DNA from: Sedimentibacter hydroxybenzoicus DSM 7310
Lineage (GTDB): Bacteria; Bacillota; Clostridia; Tissierellales; Sedimentibacteraceae
Length of the DNA: 64,000 nt
Reading direction: 5' to 3'
Assembly (NCBI RefSeq): GCF_013403245.1
Contig: NZ_JACBNQ010000001.1
Location: 124,001 to 188,000 of the forward strand
How positions within the stretch are numbered: position 1 is the first letter of the stretch; every line of letters starts with the position of its first letter. A model generated the notes under the pieces. That model had not been told where the DNA came from and did no database searches. It worked only from the letters and a program-made list of their open reading frames with translations. This document shows positions 15,471 to 23,745 of the stretch, in pieces. Made by a program: the position numbers and the translations under genes.

Positions 15471-17144
15471 ATGACAATTAATGATGCAATTATAGATGGT
15501 ATTGAAAATGATATAAAAGAAATTTTATTTGCTTATTTAAAAGCTGAAAGCTTCACTAATACAGCTAAAGAAAAAGAAGCTGAAAAATTCTTTTTAGACT
15601 ATTTTTCAAAGATTCCATATTTTAAAAATACTCCTGATTCATTTGGAGCATATCCAATAGATAACGATGTGTTTGACAGGTCTGTAAGCTATGCATTTTT
15701 AAAAGGAGAGGGAAAAGATACGGTTGTATTTGTTCATCACAATGATGTTGTCAGCGTAGAGGATTTTAAGCTGTTGAAGGATTTTGCTTTTTCGCCGGAT
15801 GAATTAAAAGAAGAGCTGTTGAAAATAAAAGACACCTTGGGCGAAAACGCTCAGAAGGATTTAACAGACGATACGTTTCTGTTCGGACGAGGTGTTTGTG
15901 ATATGAAAGGCGGAGGTTCCATTCAGATAGCTTTGCTGAAGAGATACAGTGAATTAAAGAATTTCAAAGGAAATATTGTTTTAATAGCCGTACCCGATGA
16001 AGAAAATCTGTCTGCAGGCATGAGATCTGCCGTAAAGCTGTTATATGAATTAAAAGAAAAACACCAATTGAATTACAGGATTATGATTAACTCGGAGCCG
16101 CATCAAAGAAAGGATTTTTCTCAGGGTATTTTTTCGGAAGGCTCTGTGGGGAAATTAATGCCTTTTGTGTATGTAAGAGGTGCTTTAGCACATGCAGGCA
16201 AGGTTTTTGAAGGATTGAATCCACTGAATATAATGAGCTGCATAGTCAGAAAGACTGAGCTTAATATGCGGTTTAGTGATATTGTGAAGGGTGAGACATC
16301 ACCGCCTCCGACATGGCTTTATCTGAGAGATGGTAAGAATAAATATGATGTATCAATGCCTTTGAGCGTTAAGGGCTGCTTCAGCATTCTAACATTACAT
16401 CAAACTCCTCAAAGCATTTTGGAGGAAGTAAAGTATATATGCGCAGAAGCATTTGATGAAGTAATTAAAGACATGAATAAAAGTCATGTTGAATTTACAG
16501 GGATTACTAAAATACCATATAAAAAGCTTCCGTGGGAAACAAAGGTAGCAAATTTTTCTGAATTATATCAGGAAGCAAAAGAGAAATACGGTAAAAAATT
16601 CACAGAAAAATATAGCAATAAAATGGATGAATTAAGTCATAAATTTAAATACAACGAAATATCCATGATAGAAGCAAACTTTGATTTGATTGAATTGATA
16701 TATGAATATATAGATGATGTATCACCAAGGATCATATATGGCCTGATACCTCCATATTATCCCAACACTTCTAATATTAATTTTGATTCATTAGATACTG
16801 AAATAAAAAACATTAGCGAAGAGTTGAATAAATTTACAAAGGAACAGTTTGACCAAACATATACAAAGGAATATTTCTATACAGGAATTTCTGATTTAAG
16901 TTACACCGGTATTGTTAACGGCCAAGAAATAATAAGTGCATTGCGGTTGTCAATGCCGTTATATGGCAAGCTGTACGACATCCCTGTTGATACAATCGAA
17001 AAAATATCAATGCCATGTATTAACATTGGACCATGGGGCAAGGATTTTCATAAGTTAACGGAAAGGGTTTTTAATGAAGATTTATATATACGCACGCCGA
17101 GAATATTAAATCACGCGGTTTGCTTGATATTAAATAATAAATAA
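15471..17144 (+). CDS. rocB: RocB-like M20 metallohydrolase
   Basis: A 557-residue member of the M20 peptidase group, matching the length and layout of Bacillus RocB (arginine utilisation). Metal-binding segments include VFVHHNDVV (~residues 86-94), GRGVCDMKGGG with the bridging Asp (~139-149), VPDEENLSAG (~175-184) and NSEPHQRKDF. The insert around residues 215-330 replaces the usual dimerisation lid. RocB's reaction has never been settled; the fold implies hydrolysis of an amide such as an N-acyl or peptide bond. It stands between two amidinohydrolases, which strongly ties it to a guanidino or ureido substrate. Confidence 0.82.
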   Translation: MTINDAIIDGIENDIKEILFAYLKAESFTNTAKEKEAEKFFLDYFSKIPYFKNTPDSFGAYPIDNDVFDRSVSYAFLKGEGKDTVVFVHHNDVVSVEDFKLLKDFAFSPDELKEELLKIKDTLGENAQKDLTDDTFLFGRGVCDMKGGGSIQIALLKRYSELKNFKGNIVLIAVPDEENLSAGMRSAVKLLYELKEKHQLNYRIMINSEPHQRKDFSQGIFSEGSVGKLMPFVYVRGALAHAGKVFEGLNPLNIMSCIVRKTELNMRFSDIVKGETSPPPTWLYLRDGKNKYDVSMPLSVKGCFSILTLHQTPQSILEEVKYICAEAFDEVIKDMNKSHVEFTGITKIPYKKLPWETKVANFSELYQEAKEKYGKKFTEKYSNKMDELSHKFKYNEISMIEANFDLIELIYEYIDDVSPRIIYGLIPPYYPNTSNINFDSLDTEIKNISEELNKFTKEQFDQTYTKEYFYTGISDLSYTGIVNGQEIISALRLSMPLYGKLYDIPVDTIEKISMPCINIGPWGKDFHKLTERVFNEDLYIRTPRILNHAVCLILNNK

Positions 17145-17174
17145 AAATCAGCATAAATTTTAAGGAGGATTAAA

Positions 17175-17945
17175 ATGTTTAAAAATGTCATAGTCAGAAG
17201 ACCGGGAAGGTCATTAGCAGAAGGAATTACATCAGCGCCGGAGTTAGGTAAGCCGGATTACGAGTTAGCTTTAAGGCAGCATGATGCTTACATTAAAGCT
17301 TTAGAAGAATGTGGGGTTAAAGTAACAGTATTGGAAGCATTGGAAGAATATCCGGACTCATGTTTTGTGGAGGATACCGCAGTATTAACAAAGAGATGCG
17401 CAATTATTTCAAATCCCGGAGCTTCTACCAGAAGGGGAGAGTCAGTTCTTATGATTGATACCATTAAAAAATTTTATAGTGATGATCAAATTGAATACAT
17501 TACTTCACCCGGGACCATGGAAGGCGGAGATGTAATGATGGTAGGAAATCATTTCTATATTGGTTTGTCTGCCCGCACAAATGAAGAAGGCTGCAGACAG
17601 TTTAAAGAAGCTCTTGAAAAATACGGACATACGTGCTCTGTTGTTTCCCTTGAAGAGGTTTTACACTTAAAAACCGGCGTAAATTACATTGAAAATAATA
17701 ATATGCTTGTGTCGGGTGAATTTATCGAAAAGGAAGATTTTAAATCATTCAATAAAATAATTGTTCCGGAAAATGAAGCGTATGGAGCTAATTGCATATG
17801 GGTAAATGATATAGTTATAGTTCCCGAAGGTTACCCTACGGTAGAAAAAGGGGTAAGAGATGCAGGATACAAAGTAATAGTTTTAGATACATCCGAATAT
17901 AAGAAGCTCGACGGAGGATTAAGCTGCTTGTCTTTAAGGTTTTAG
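17175..17945 (+). CDS. Dimethylarginine dimethylaminohydrolase (DDAH)-like enzyme
   Basis: A 256-residue protein very close in length and motif spacing to Pseudomonas DDAH (254 residues; Glu114, His162, Cys249). Here SPGTMEGGDVM supplies the glutamate near residue 116, HLKTGVNY the catalytic His164, and GGLSCLSLRF the nucleophile Cys251. FVEDTAVL (~64-71) holds the substrate-binding acidic residues. DDAH hydrolyses N-omega-methylated arginines to citrulline and methylamines; some relatives act on other guanidines. It is the third gene of the operon, with AGGAGG before the ATG. Two distant members of one superfamily in a single operon suggest two different substrates or successive steps. Confidence 0.85.
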   Translation: MFKNVIVRRPGRSLAEGITSAPELGKPDYELALRQHDAYIKALEECGVKVTVLEALEEYPDSCFVEDTAVLTKRCAIISNPGASTRRGESVLMIDTIKKFYSDDQIEYITSPGTMEGGDVMMVGNHFYIGLSARTNEEGCRQFKEALEKYGHTCSVVSLEEVLHLKTGVNYIENNNMLVSGEFIEKEDFKSFNKIIVPENEAYGANCIWVNDIVIVPEGYPTVEKGVRDAGYKVIVLDTSEYKKLDGGLSCLSLRF

Positions 17946-17973
17946 ATTAATGAACTTAGGGGAGGTAAAAGTT

Positions 17974-19140
17974 ATGAAACATAAGTATATTGCAAAAAGA
18001 TACTGGAATACAGTTGCATCGGCTATGGGTGAAGTCGGAACAATGATGGGTAAATATAATGACATCATAGATTTAACGTTTGGTGATCCTGATTTTACAA
18101 CAGATGAAATTATAATTAACGCTGCTTTCGAAGATGCAAAAAAAGGTCATACTCATTATACAAATTTTTATGGTGACGAAGAATTGAGAAGAGAAGTATG
18201 CAAGTATTATAAGGAAGATTATAATATTGATATTTCAGTGGATGAAACATTTATTTCAACCAGTGCATGCCAAGGGCTTTGGTTGGTTCTTGAAACAATC
18301 ACAGATGACGGAGATGAAATAATAATACATGAACCCTTTTTCACCCCATATCCTGATCAGATTAAACTGACAAGAGGTATTCCGGTTTATCTTGACACGT
18401 ATGAAGAAGAGGGTTTCCAGATTAATGTTGAGAGATTGGAAAATCTTATAACGAACAGAACTAAGGCTATTGTTATAAACACTCCAAATAATCCTTCAGG
18501 TGCCAGATTCAGCGATGAAACCTTATATAAAATAGCGGAAATAGCCGAAAAATATGACATATTAGTTATTGCAGATGATATTTACGGATTGTACACATTT
18601 GACAGTGAAGAAAAAAATATGCCATTTATGAATATCAAAGGTATGAGAGAAAGAACGATAACTGTTTGCAGTGCGTCTAAGGACTTTGCCATGACGGGCT
18701 GGCGTGTTGGTTATATTATAGCTCCCAGTTACCTTATTGATGCGATGGAAAAAATAAACGAAAACAATGTATTTACGGCTCCATCAATTTCACAAAGGGG
18801 CATGCTTCATGCTATAAGGAATAGAAAGCTTATTCAGCCGAAATTATATGAAGCTTTTAAAGAAAGAGTATTTTACTCCTATGAAAGAATATGTAAAACG
18901 AAAAATATGAGTGTACTGCCCCCTCGCGGGACATTCTATCTTTTCCCTAATATAAAGGGAACAGGATTATCTTCGGAGGAAGTTGCAAAAAAACTTTTCG
19001 AGGAGGCACATGTCTTGGTGATACCGGGTAATGGATTTGGAAAGAGCGGGGAAGGATATATAAGAATTGCATGTACAGTCAGTGTGGATAAAATAAAAGA
19101 AGCATTTGACCGCATTAATCGTATGAGTATTTTTAGTTGA
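17974..19140 (+). CDS. PLP-dependent aminotransferase, class I/II
   Basis: A 388-residue fold-type I aminotransferase. Landmarks are DLTFGDPDF near the start, NTPNNPSGARF, ADDIYGLYTF, and SASKDFAMTGWRVGY with the pyridoxal lysine at residue 236. RIACTVS near the C-terminus supplies the arginine that holds the substrate carboxylate. The start at 17974 follows GGGGAGG; the ATG at 17950 precedes that site and is not used. In this operon it could transaminate the amino acid left after deimination to a 2-oxo acid. The amino-acid specificity cannot be read. Confidence 0.88.
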   Translation: MKHKYIAKRYWNTVASAMGEVGTMMGKYNDIIDLTFGDPDFTTDEIIINAAFEDAKKGHTHYTNFYGDEELRREVCKYYKEDYNIDISVDETFISTSACQGLWLVLETITDDGDEIIIHEPFFTPYPDQIKLTRGIPVYLDTYEEEGFQINVERLENLITNRTKAIVINTPNNPSGARFSDETLYKIAEIAEKYDILVIADDIYGLYTFDSEEKNMPFMNIKGMRERTITVCSASKDFAMTGWRVGYIIAPSYLIDAMEKINENNVFTAPSISQRGMLHAIRNRKLIQPKLYEAFKERVFYSYERICKTKNMSVLPPRGTFYLFPNIKGTGLSSEEVAKKLFEEAHVLVIPGNGFGKSGEGYIRIACTVSVDKIKEAFDRINRMSIFS

Positions 19141-19151
19141 AAGGAGATATG

Positions 19152-20096
19152 ATGAAAATTTGTATTATTGATGCAAAATGCTTTATTTCAGATGAACATT
19201 TAATTGAACCATTATACCAAATTGGCGAAGTAGCTGTATTTGATGGAATCCCCGAAAGTGTTGAAGAAGTTTTATTAAGAGCTCACGATGCCGATATTAT
19301 AATGTTTGCACTTATGCAGTTTACCAATGAAATGCTTGATAAGTTACCTGATTTAAAAGTTTTGCAGTTTATCGGTACCGGTATGTGGAACTTTGTTGAT
19401 GTTGAATATGCAACTCAAAAGGGTATTGAAGTATTGAATATCGAAGGATATGGTAACAATGCGGTAGCTGAATTTGCATTGAGCTGTGCATTTTCTTTAG
19501 CGAGAAAAATAACCGCTGCCGATAAAAATCTTAAGGAAAGAAAATGGACACAAGAGAATATGGAAGGCATGGAGATTGAAGAATCTGTACTTGGTGTTAT
19601 AGGAACGGGAAACATTGGTTCCATAGTTGCAAAAAAAGCATCGCTTTTAGGGGCAGATGTTTTAGCGTGTGACATATATGAATCGGAAGAGCTTAAAACT
19701 AAGTACAATGTCAGATATGTACCGCTTGAAGAAATTTTTTCAAAATCAGATATTATATCTTTACATATGAAGGCAACTAAAGAAAATGAAGGGATTATAA
19801 ACAGAACTCTATTATCCCTCATGAAGGAAAATTCATATTTTATTAATGTGGCAAGAGCAGAGCTGGTAGATAATGAGGCATTGTATGAGCTTTTGAAGGA
19901 TGGCAAAATTTCAGGAGCTGCGGTAGATGTATATGATTGTGAGCCTCCCAAGGATTACAGATTATCTGATTTGTCAAATGTTATAGCAACGCCTCACATT
20001 GGTTTTTACACCGGTAAAGCAAACAATAATTCGATTACTATGTCAGTAAATTCAGTCGCTAAAGCTTTTCAAGACATCATAAAAACTAAGTTTTAA
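19152..20096 (+). CDS. D-2-hydroxyacid dehydrogenase family protein
   Basis: A 314-residue NAD(P)-dependent dehydrogenase. The Rossmann motif GVIGTGNIGSIVAKKASLLG is central; catalytic Arg is in INVARAELVD, the Glu region in VDVYDCEPP, and His in ATPHIGFYT. It would reduce a 2-oxo acid to the D-hydroxy acid. Following the aminotransferase, the likely logic is amino acid to 2-oxo acid to 2-hydroxy acid, a reductive branch found in amino-acid fermenters. The ATG at 19152 has AGGAG five bases upstream; the ATG at 19149 is too close, and the frame's TTG at 19137 overlaps the preceding gene. Confidence 0.87.
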   Translation: MKICIIDAKCFISDEHLIEPLYQIGEVAVFDGIPESVEEVLLRAHDADIIMFALMQFTNEMLDKLPDLKVLQFIGTGMWNFVDVEYATQKGIEVLNIEGYGNNAVAEFALSCAFSLARKITAADKNLKERKWTQENMEGMEIEESVLGVIGTGNIGSIVAKKASLLGADVLACDIYESEELKTKYNVRYVPLEEIFSKSDIISLHMKATKENEGIINRTLLSLMKENSYFINVARAELVDNEALYELLKDGKISGAAVDVYDCEPPKDYRLSDLSNVIATPHIGFYTGKANNNSITMSVNSVAKAFQDIIKTKF

Positions 20097-20156
20097 AAAT
20101 CACATTAAACTAATTCCCAAATTGTATTAAATATAAAATTTTTCAAGGAGGATGTT

Positions 20157-21572
20157 ATGGGTACAGCTGATTTAATTGTTTTTGCAGTATACATGGTAGG
20201 AATGGTAGTTATAGGGTTTATTGCACAAGGAAAAATTCAAACTATGGATGACTTTATACTTGGCGGAAGAAGATTTAACTTAATCGCATTAGTCGGTACT
20301 ATTATGGCAACAATGGTTGGTTCCGGAATGACTATGGGTGCTGTTGGCGATGCATATAAAAATGGCATCGGAGGTAATGTTTTTTGGATGTATGTAGGCT
20401 TTAGTATTGGTTTGTTCTATTTCGGTTACATTAGTGTTAAAATCAGGGAAACAGGAAAGAGAACTATTGCTGAAATAATTTCCTTTAGATTCGGAAATAA
20501 CGCAAGGTTGATTTCTTCAATAGTTATAATTTTATATGCTGTATCTATTGTTGCCATCAATATTGCCGGTTTAAGAAATGTAATACTATATGTTTTCGGA
20601 GAACATATGGCATTATCATTATCGATGGCAACGGCCATAGCGGCTGCAGTATGTATACTTTATACTTCTATCGGAGGATTCTATGCTGTTGCATGGACTG
20701 ATGTCGTTCAATTTGCCGTTATGATAGTCGGCATCATTATACTTGGTCCGATTATAGGACTTTCTAATGCCGGAGGATTTGAAGCCGTAAGTACAGCGTA
20801 TACAAGTGCTGGTTCTTCTATGACCAATCCTCTGATAAATGGGTTCAGCGCCGGCGCACTGGGTTATTTTCTTGCTTATTTTCTTACTGTACCCGGAGAT
20901 CCGACAATGCCTCAAAGGGCACTTGCATCAAAGGATGACAAGTCAGCTAAAAAGGCTTTCTATATTTCCGGTGTTATGGGTCTGATTCTTGGTGCTTCAC
21001 TTTTGGTTATCGGTGGTGCGGCATTTGTATTAATGCCCGGATTGGAAAATCCTGAAGCGGCACTTCCGGTATTTATACTGAATTATTATCCGCCGGTTAT
21101 CAGAGGCCTTGCAATTTCAGGAATAGTTGCCGCCATTATGTCATCCTTTGACTCATTCCTGATATTGGCAACAACACACTTGGTATATGATGTCGGCAGT
21201 TCTTTAAATAAAGAAATCAGTGAAGAAAAAATGAGTAAAATGCTCCCTAAGGTTACAATAGTAATTGGTGTATTAGGATTGCTTATAGCTTTGTTTATTC
21301 AATCACTGTTTACTTATTTATATATGGTATTCTCAATAATAGGTTCTGCTTTAGTTCCATCAATAATTGCAGCATTATATTATAAAGAAAAAGCTACAAG
21401 TAAAGCAGTAGTTGCAAGTGTTATCACAGGAACCTTTGTGCCGGCTGTTCTGTACTTAACTGTTGGATACGATGTGTTTTTAGGAGATCCTGTATTCCTC
21501 GGCATTATTGCTTCTACATTGGTATTAATTGTTGGTTCGATAGTGACAAAAGAAAGAGCGTCTATAAAGTAA
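20157..21572 (+). CDS. Sodium:solute symporter (SSS family)
   Basis: A 471-residue polytopic membrane protein with about 13 helices and the LeuT-like inverted-repeat layout of the SSS family (PutP/PanF). Seen motifs: DDFILGGRRFNLIAL, a GTIMATMVGSGMTMG first-repeat sodium-site helix, and GGFYAVAWTDVVQF, the family's central signature. It would import a small organic solute with sodium, most simply the guanidino or amino compound that the upstream enzymes degrade. AAGGAGG precedes the start. It is the last gene before a strong terminator, so it belongs to the same operon. Confidence 0.9.
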   Translation: MGTADLIVFAVYMVGMVVIGFIAQGKIQTMDDFILGGRRFNLIALVGTIMATMVGSGMTMGAVGDAYKNGIGGNVFWMYVGFSIGLFYFGYISVKIRETGKRTIAEIISFRFGNNARLISSIVIILYAVSIVAINIAGLRNVILYVFGEHMALSLSMATAIAAAVCILYTSIGGFYAVAWTDVVQFAVMIVGIIILGPIIGLSNAGGFEAVSTAYTSAGSSMTNPLINGFSAGALGYFLAYFLTVPGDPTMPQRALASKDDKSAKKAFYISGVMGLILGASLLVIGGAAFVLMPGLENPEAALPVFILNYYPPVIRGLAISGIVAAIMSSFDSFLILATTHLVYDVGSSLNKEISEEKMSKMLPKVTIVIGVLGLLIALFIQSLFTYLYMVFSIIGSALVPSIIAALYYKEKATSKAVVASVITGTFVPAVLYLTVGYDVFLGDPVFLGIIASTLVLIVGSIVTKERASIK

Positions 21573-21598
21573 TACAAATACTATTCAGTATAACGAGA

Positions 21599-21632
21599 GA
21601 CCCCTGCCTATCAGGCAGGAGTCTTTTATTTT
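21599..21632 (+). terminator. Terminator of the amidinohydrolase/symporter operon
   Basis: GAC-c-CCTGCCT (21599-21609) pairs with AGGCAGG-a-GTC (21613-21623) around an ATC loop, followed by TTTTATTTT. Confidence 0.9.
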
Positions 21633-21634
21633 GC

Positions 21635-21664
21635 TTGACAAAATGCCCTTTATTCACATAATAT
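21635..21664 (+). promoter_or_regulatory. Sigma-A promoter of the two-component system
   Basis: A perfect TTGACA (21635-21640), an 18-base spacer and TAATAT (21659-21664), ~60 bases upstream of the response-regulator start. Confidence 0.65.
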
Positions 21665-21725
21665 TAATGTAAAATTAAGATTTGGGAATTATTATAGATA
21701 TATCAGAACCTTATAGGAGGTATGT

Positions 21726-22394
21726 ATGAGAATATTAATCGTTGAGGATGAAATAAAAATTACGCAGGCACTCAGTTACTTGTTTGCAAAGCAGAAAATT
21801 GATGTTGATATTGCCAATGACGGTGATGAGGGTCTTATTTTGTCCGAAAAGGATATATATGATGTAATTGTTCTTGATATAATGCTTCCCGGAACAGACG
21901 GAATCGAAATATTGAAATCAATAAGAAAAAACGGTATTCAAACTCCGGTAATTATGCTTACGGCAAAGGATACGGTTGATGACAGGGTGTATGGACTCGA
22001 AACCGGCGCAGATGATTACTTGGTTAAGCCATTTGCAACAAAAGAGCTTATAGCCAGAGTAAAGGCTTTGGCCAGAAGAAAGAGCAATGACTATGTGGGT
22101 GAAATTTATGAGTTTGAAGGTATAAAATACGATGTGAAAAATTATCTCTTATATATTAGTGATGAAGAGTTTAAGCTGCCGTTAAAAGAAGCAATGCTTA
22201 TGGAAATGTTCATAAAAAAACCGAGACAGGTTTTTACACGAGAACAAATCATAGACAGGATATGGGGACTTGAGGCAGATATATTGGAGAGCAATATAGA
22301 GATTTATGTCCATCATTTGAGAAAAAGATTGGACGATACAAATGCAAAAATAGAGACTGTGCGCGGTGTGGGGTATATGCTCAAGGAGAAATAA
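21726..22394 (+). CDS. OmpR-family response regulator
   Basis: A 222-residue regulator. Residues 1-~118 are the receiver domain with acidic pocket EDE (7-9), phospho-acceptor Asp51 in VIVLDIMLPG, LTAKD and the switch lysine in VKPF. Residues ~125-222 are an OmpR winged helix ending RLDDTNAKIETVRGVGYML. It is encoded one base before its histidine kinase, with AGGAGG before the ATG. The regulon is unknown; the closest neighbours are the symporter operon and a chemoreceptor. Confidence 0.95.
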   Translation: MRILIVEDEIKITQALSYLFAKQKIDVDIANDGDEGLILSEKDIYDVIVLDIMLPGTDGIEILKSIRKNGIQTPVIMLTAKDTVDDRVYGLETGADDYLVKPFATKELIARVKALARRKSNDYVGEIYEFEGIKYDVKNYLLYISDEEFKLPLKEAMLMEMFIKKPRQVFTREQIIDRIWGLEADILESNIEIYVHHLRKRLDDTNAKIETVRGVGYMLKEK

Positions 22395-22395
22395 T

Positions 22396-23667
22396 ATGTT
22401 TAGAAGGTTGCATTTTAAATTAACTGCTTATATGGGCTTAGTATTGGTCGCATTCATGATTTTTATAGCGGCAGGCATATACAACTTTACCCGTATGGTT
22501 TTCGAAGACGGAAATAAGGAATTAATGCGTTCGGAAGCACTTAGAGTATATGTCTATAGGAATTCTTCGTATATGAATTTCAGTATAACAGGAAGATTCG
22601 GAGTCGATAGAATCGGACCGAGCATAACCTTTATCGGACCTCAAAAGCTTGATGCCTGTTATATTATGTATAATGAAAATCTGGATAGAATACTGGCAAA
22701 TGAAAATGAAATTACAATTGCAGATGAAATTAAGCACCTTGCGGCAAAATCTTTTGCGGATCAAAAGGATTCATATACTTCACGCAGGGTAGGTCGATTT
22801 AATTATAGAATTTATACACGTTACTTTGATGATATTAACGGTAGCAGTGTAGTGCAGGTTTATCAAAATACAATAAATGAGGATATACTGTGGTCATTTT
22901 TAAAGACCGTACTGTATGTAACCGGATTAACCGGAACTGCGGTATTGTTATTTATCAGCTTTATTTTTACCGGTCAGGCAATAAAACCTATAAGAGATAC
23001 GTGGATCCGGCAAAAGGAATTTGTAGCGGATGCTTCTCATGAGCTCAGAACGCCTCTTACAGTTATTCAGACGAATCTTGATGTTGTATTAAGCGATGAT
23101 GAAGGAACTGTGGAGGAAAATGAAGTTTGGCTGGATAATGCGTACTCTGAGACGAGAGTAATGGCAAAATTGATTGACCAACTTTTAATATTGGCAAAGG
23201 CCGATGTTAATGAAGAGAAATTAGCTGTTTCCGAATTTTTATTATCCGAAGTTGTAGAAAATGTGTGCCAAAGCATGGAAGTATTGGCCAAGAAGAAGGG
23301 TCTGGATTTTATAGTTAATGTAGCAGAAGATATAAAAATAAAAGCAGACTATGATAAAATAAGGAGATTAGTAGTAATATTAGTGGATAATGCCGTAAAA
23401 TATACCGAAGAGGGAAAGATAACGGTAAGCTTATATACTGAAAAAAATAAAAAGATATTTACGGTTGAGGATACGGGTATAGGAATAGCTAAAAAGGATT
23501 TATGCAGGATATTTGACCGCTTCTACAGGGCAGATAAAGCTCGGCACCGTGAAGGCGGTACAGGTCTTGGTCTAAGTATAGCAAAGTGGATAGCGGATGT
23601 TCACAGGTTCTCATTGACAGTAGAAAGTACCGTAAATGAAGGAAGTAAGTTTACGTTAAAGATGTAA
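22396..23667 (+). CDS. Sensor histidine kinase
   Basis: A 423-residue membrane kinase. An N-terminal helix (~residues 10-30) and a second helix (~178-200) enclose an extracytoplasmic domain of ~145 residues rich in Arg, Tyr and Gly. The DHp helix carries FVADASHELRTPL with His215; the catalytic domain shows the N box (VILVDNAVKYT), EDTGIGI, the FDRFYRADKARH segment and GGTGLGLSIAKWI. Only a few residues (AIKPIRDTWIRQK) separate the second helix from the DHp, so no complete HAMP domain is present. The start at 22396 follows AAGGAGAA. Confidence 0.93.
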   Translation: MFRRLHFKLTAYMGLVLVAFMIFIAAGIYNFTRMVFEDGNKELMRSEALRVYVYRNSSYMNFSITGRFGVDRIGPSITFIGPQKLDACYIMYNENLDRILANENEITIADEIKHLAAKSFADQKDSYTSRRVGRFNYRIYTRYFDDINGSSVVQVYQNTINEDILWSFLKTVLYVTGLTGTAVLLFISFIFTGQAIKPIRDTWIRQKEFVADASHELRTPLTVIQTNLDVVLSDDEGTVEENEVWLDNAYSETRVMAKLIDQLLILAKADVNEEKLAVSEFLLSEVVENVCQSMEVLAKKKGLDFIVNVAEDIKIKADYDKIRRLVVILVDNAVKYTEEGKITVSLYTEKNKKIFTVEDTGIGIAKKDLCRIFDRFYRADKARHREGGTGLGLSIAKWIADVHRFSLTVESTVNEGSKFTLKM

Positions 23668-23669
23668 TA

Positions 23670-23738
23670 AAAAATGAGATTCCCAGTCTCAGAATGACAA
23701 TGCTGTCATCCTGGGTGATAAAGAAGAATCTCATTTTT
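23670..23738. repeat. Family-1 repeat pair acting as convergent terminator
   Basis: AAAAATGAGATTC (23670-23682) and GAATCTCATTTTT (23726-23738) are perfect inverted ends enclosing CAGTCTCAGAATGAC and GTCATCCTGGG. It fills the gap between the convergent kinase and chemoreceptor genes, and the T/A runs at both ends make it a plausible bidirectional terminator. Confidence 0.75.
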
Positions 23739-23745
23739 AATGTTC

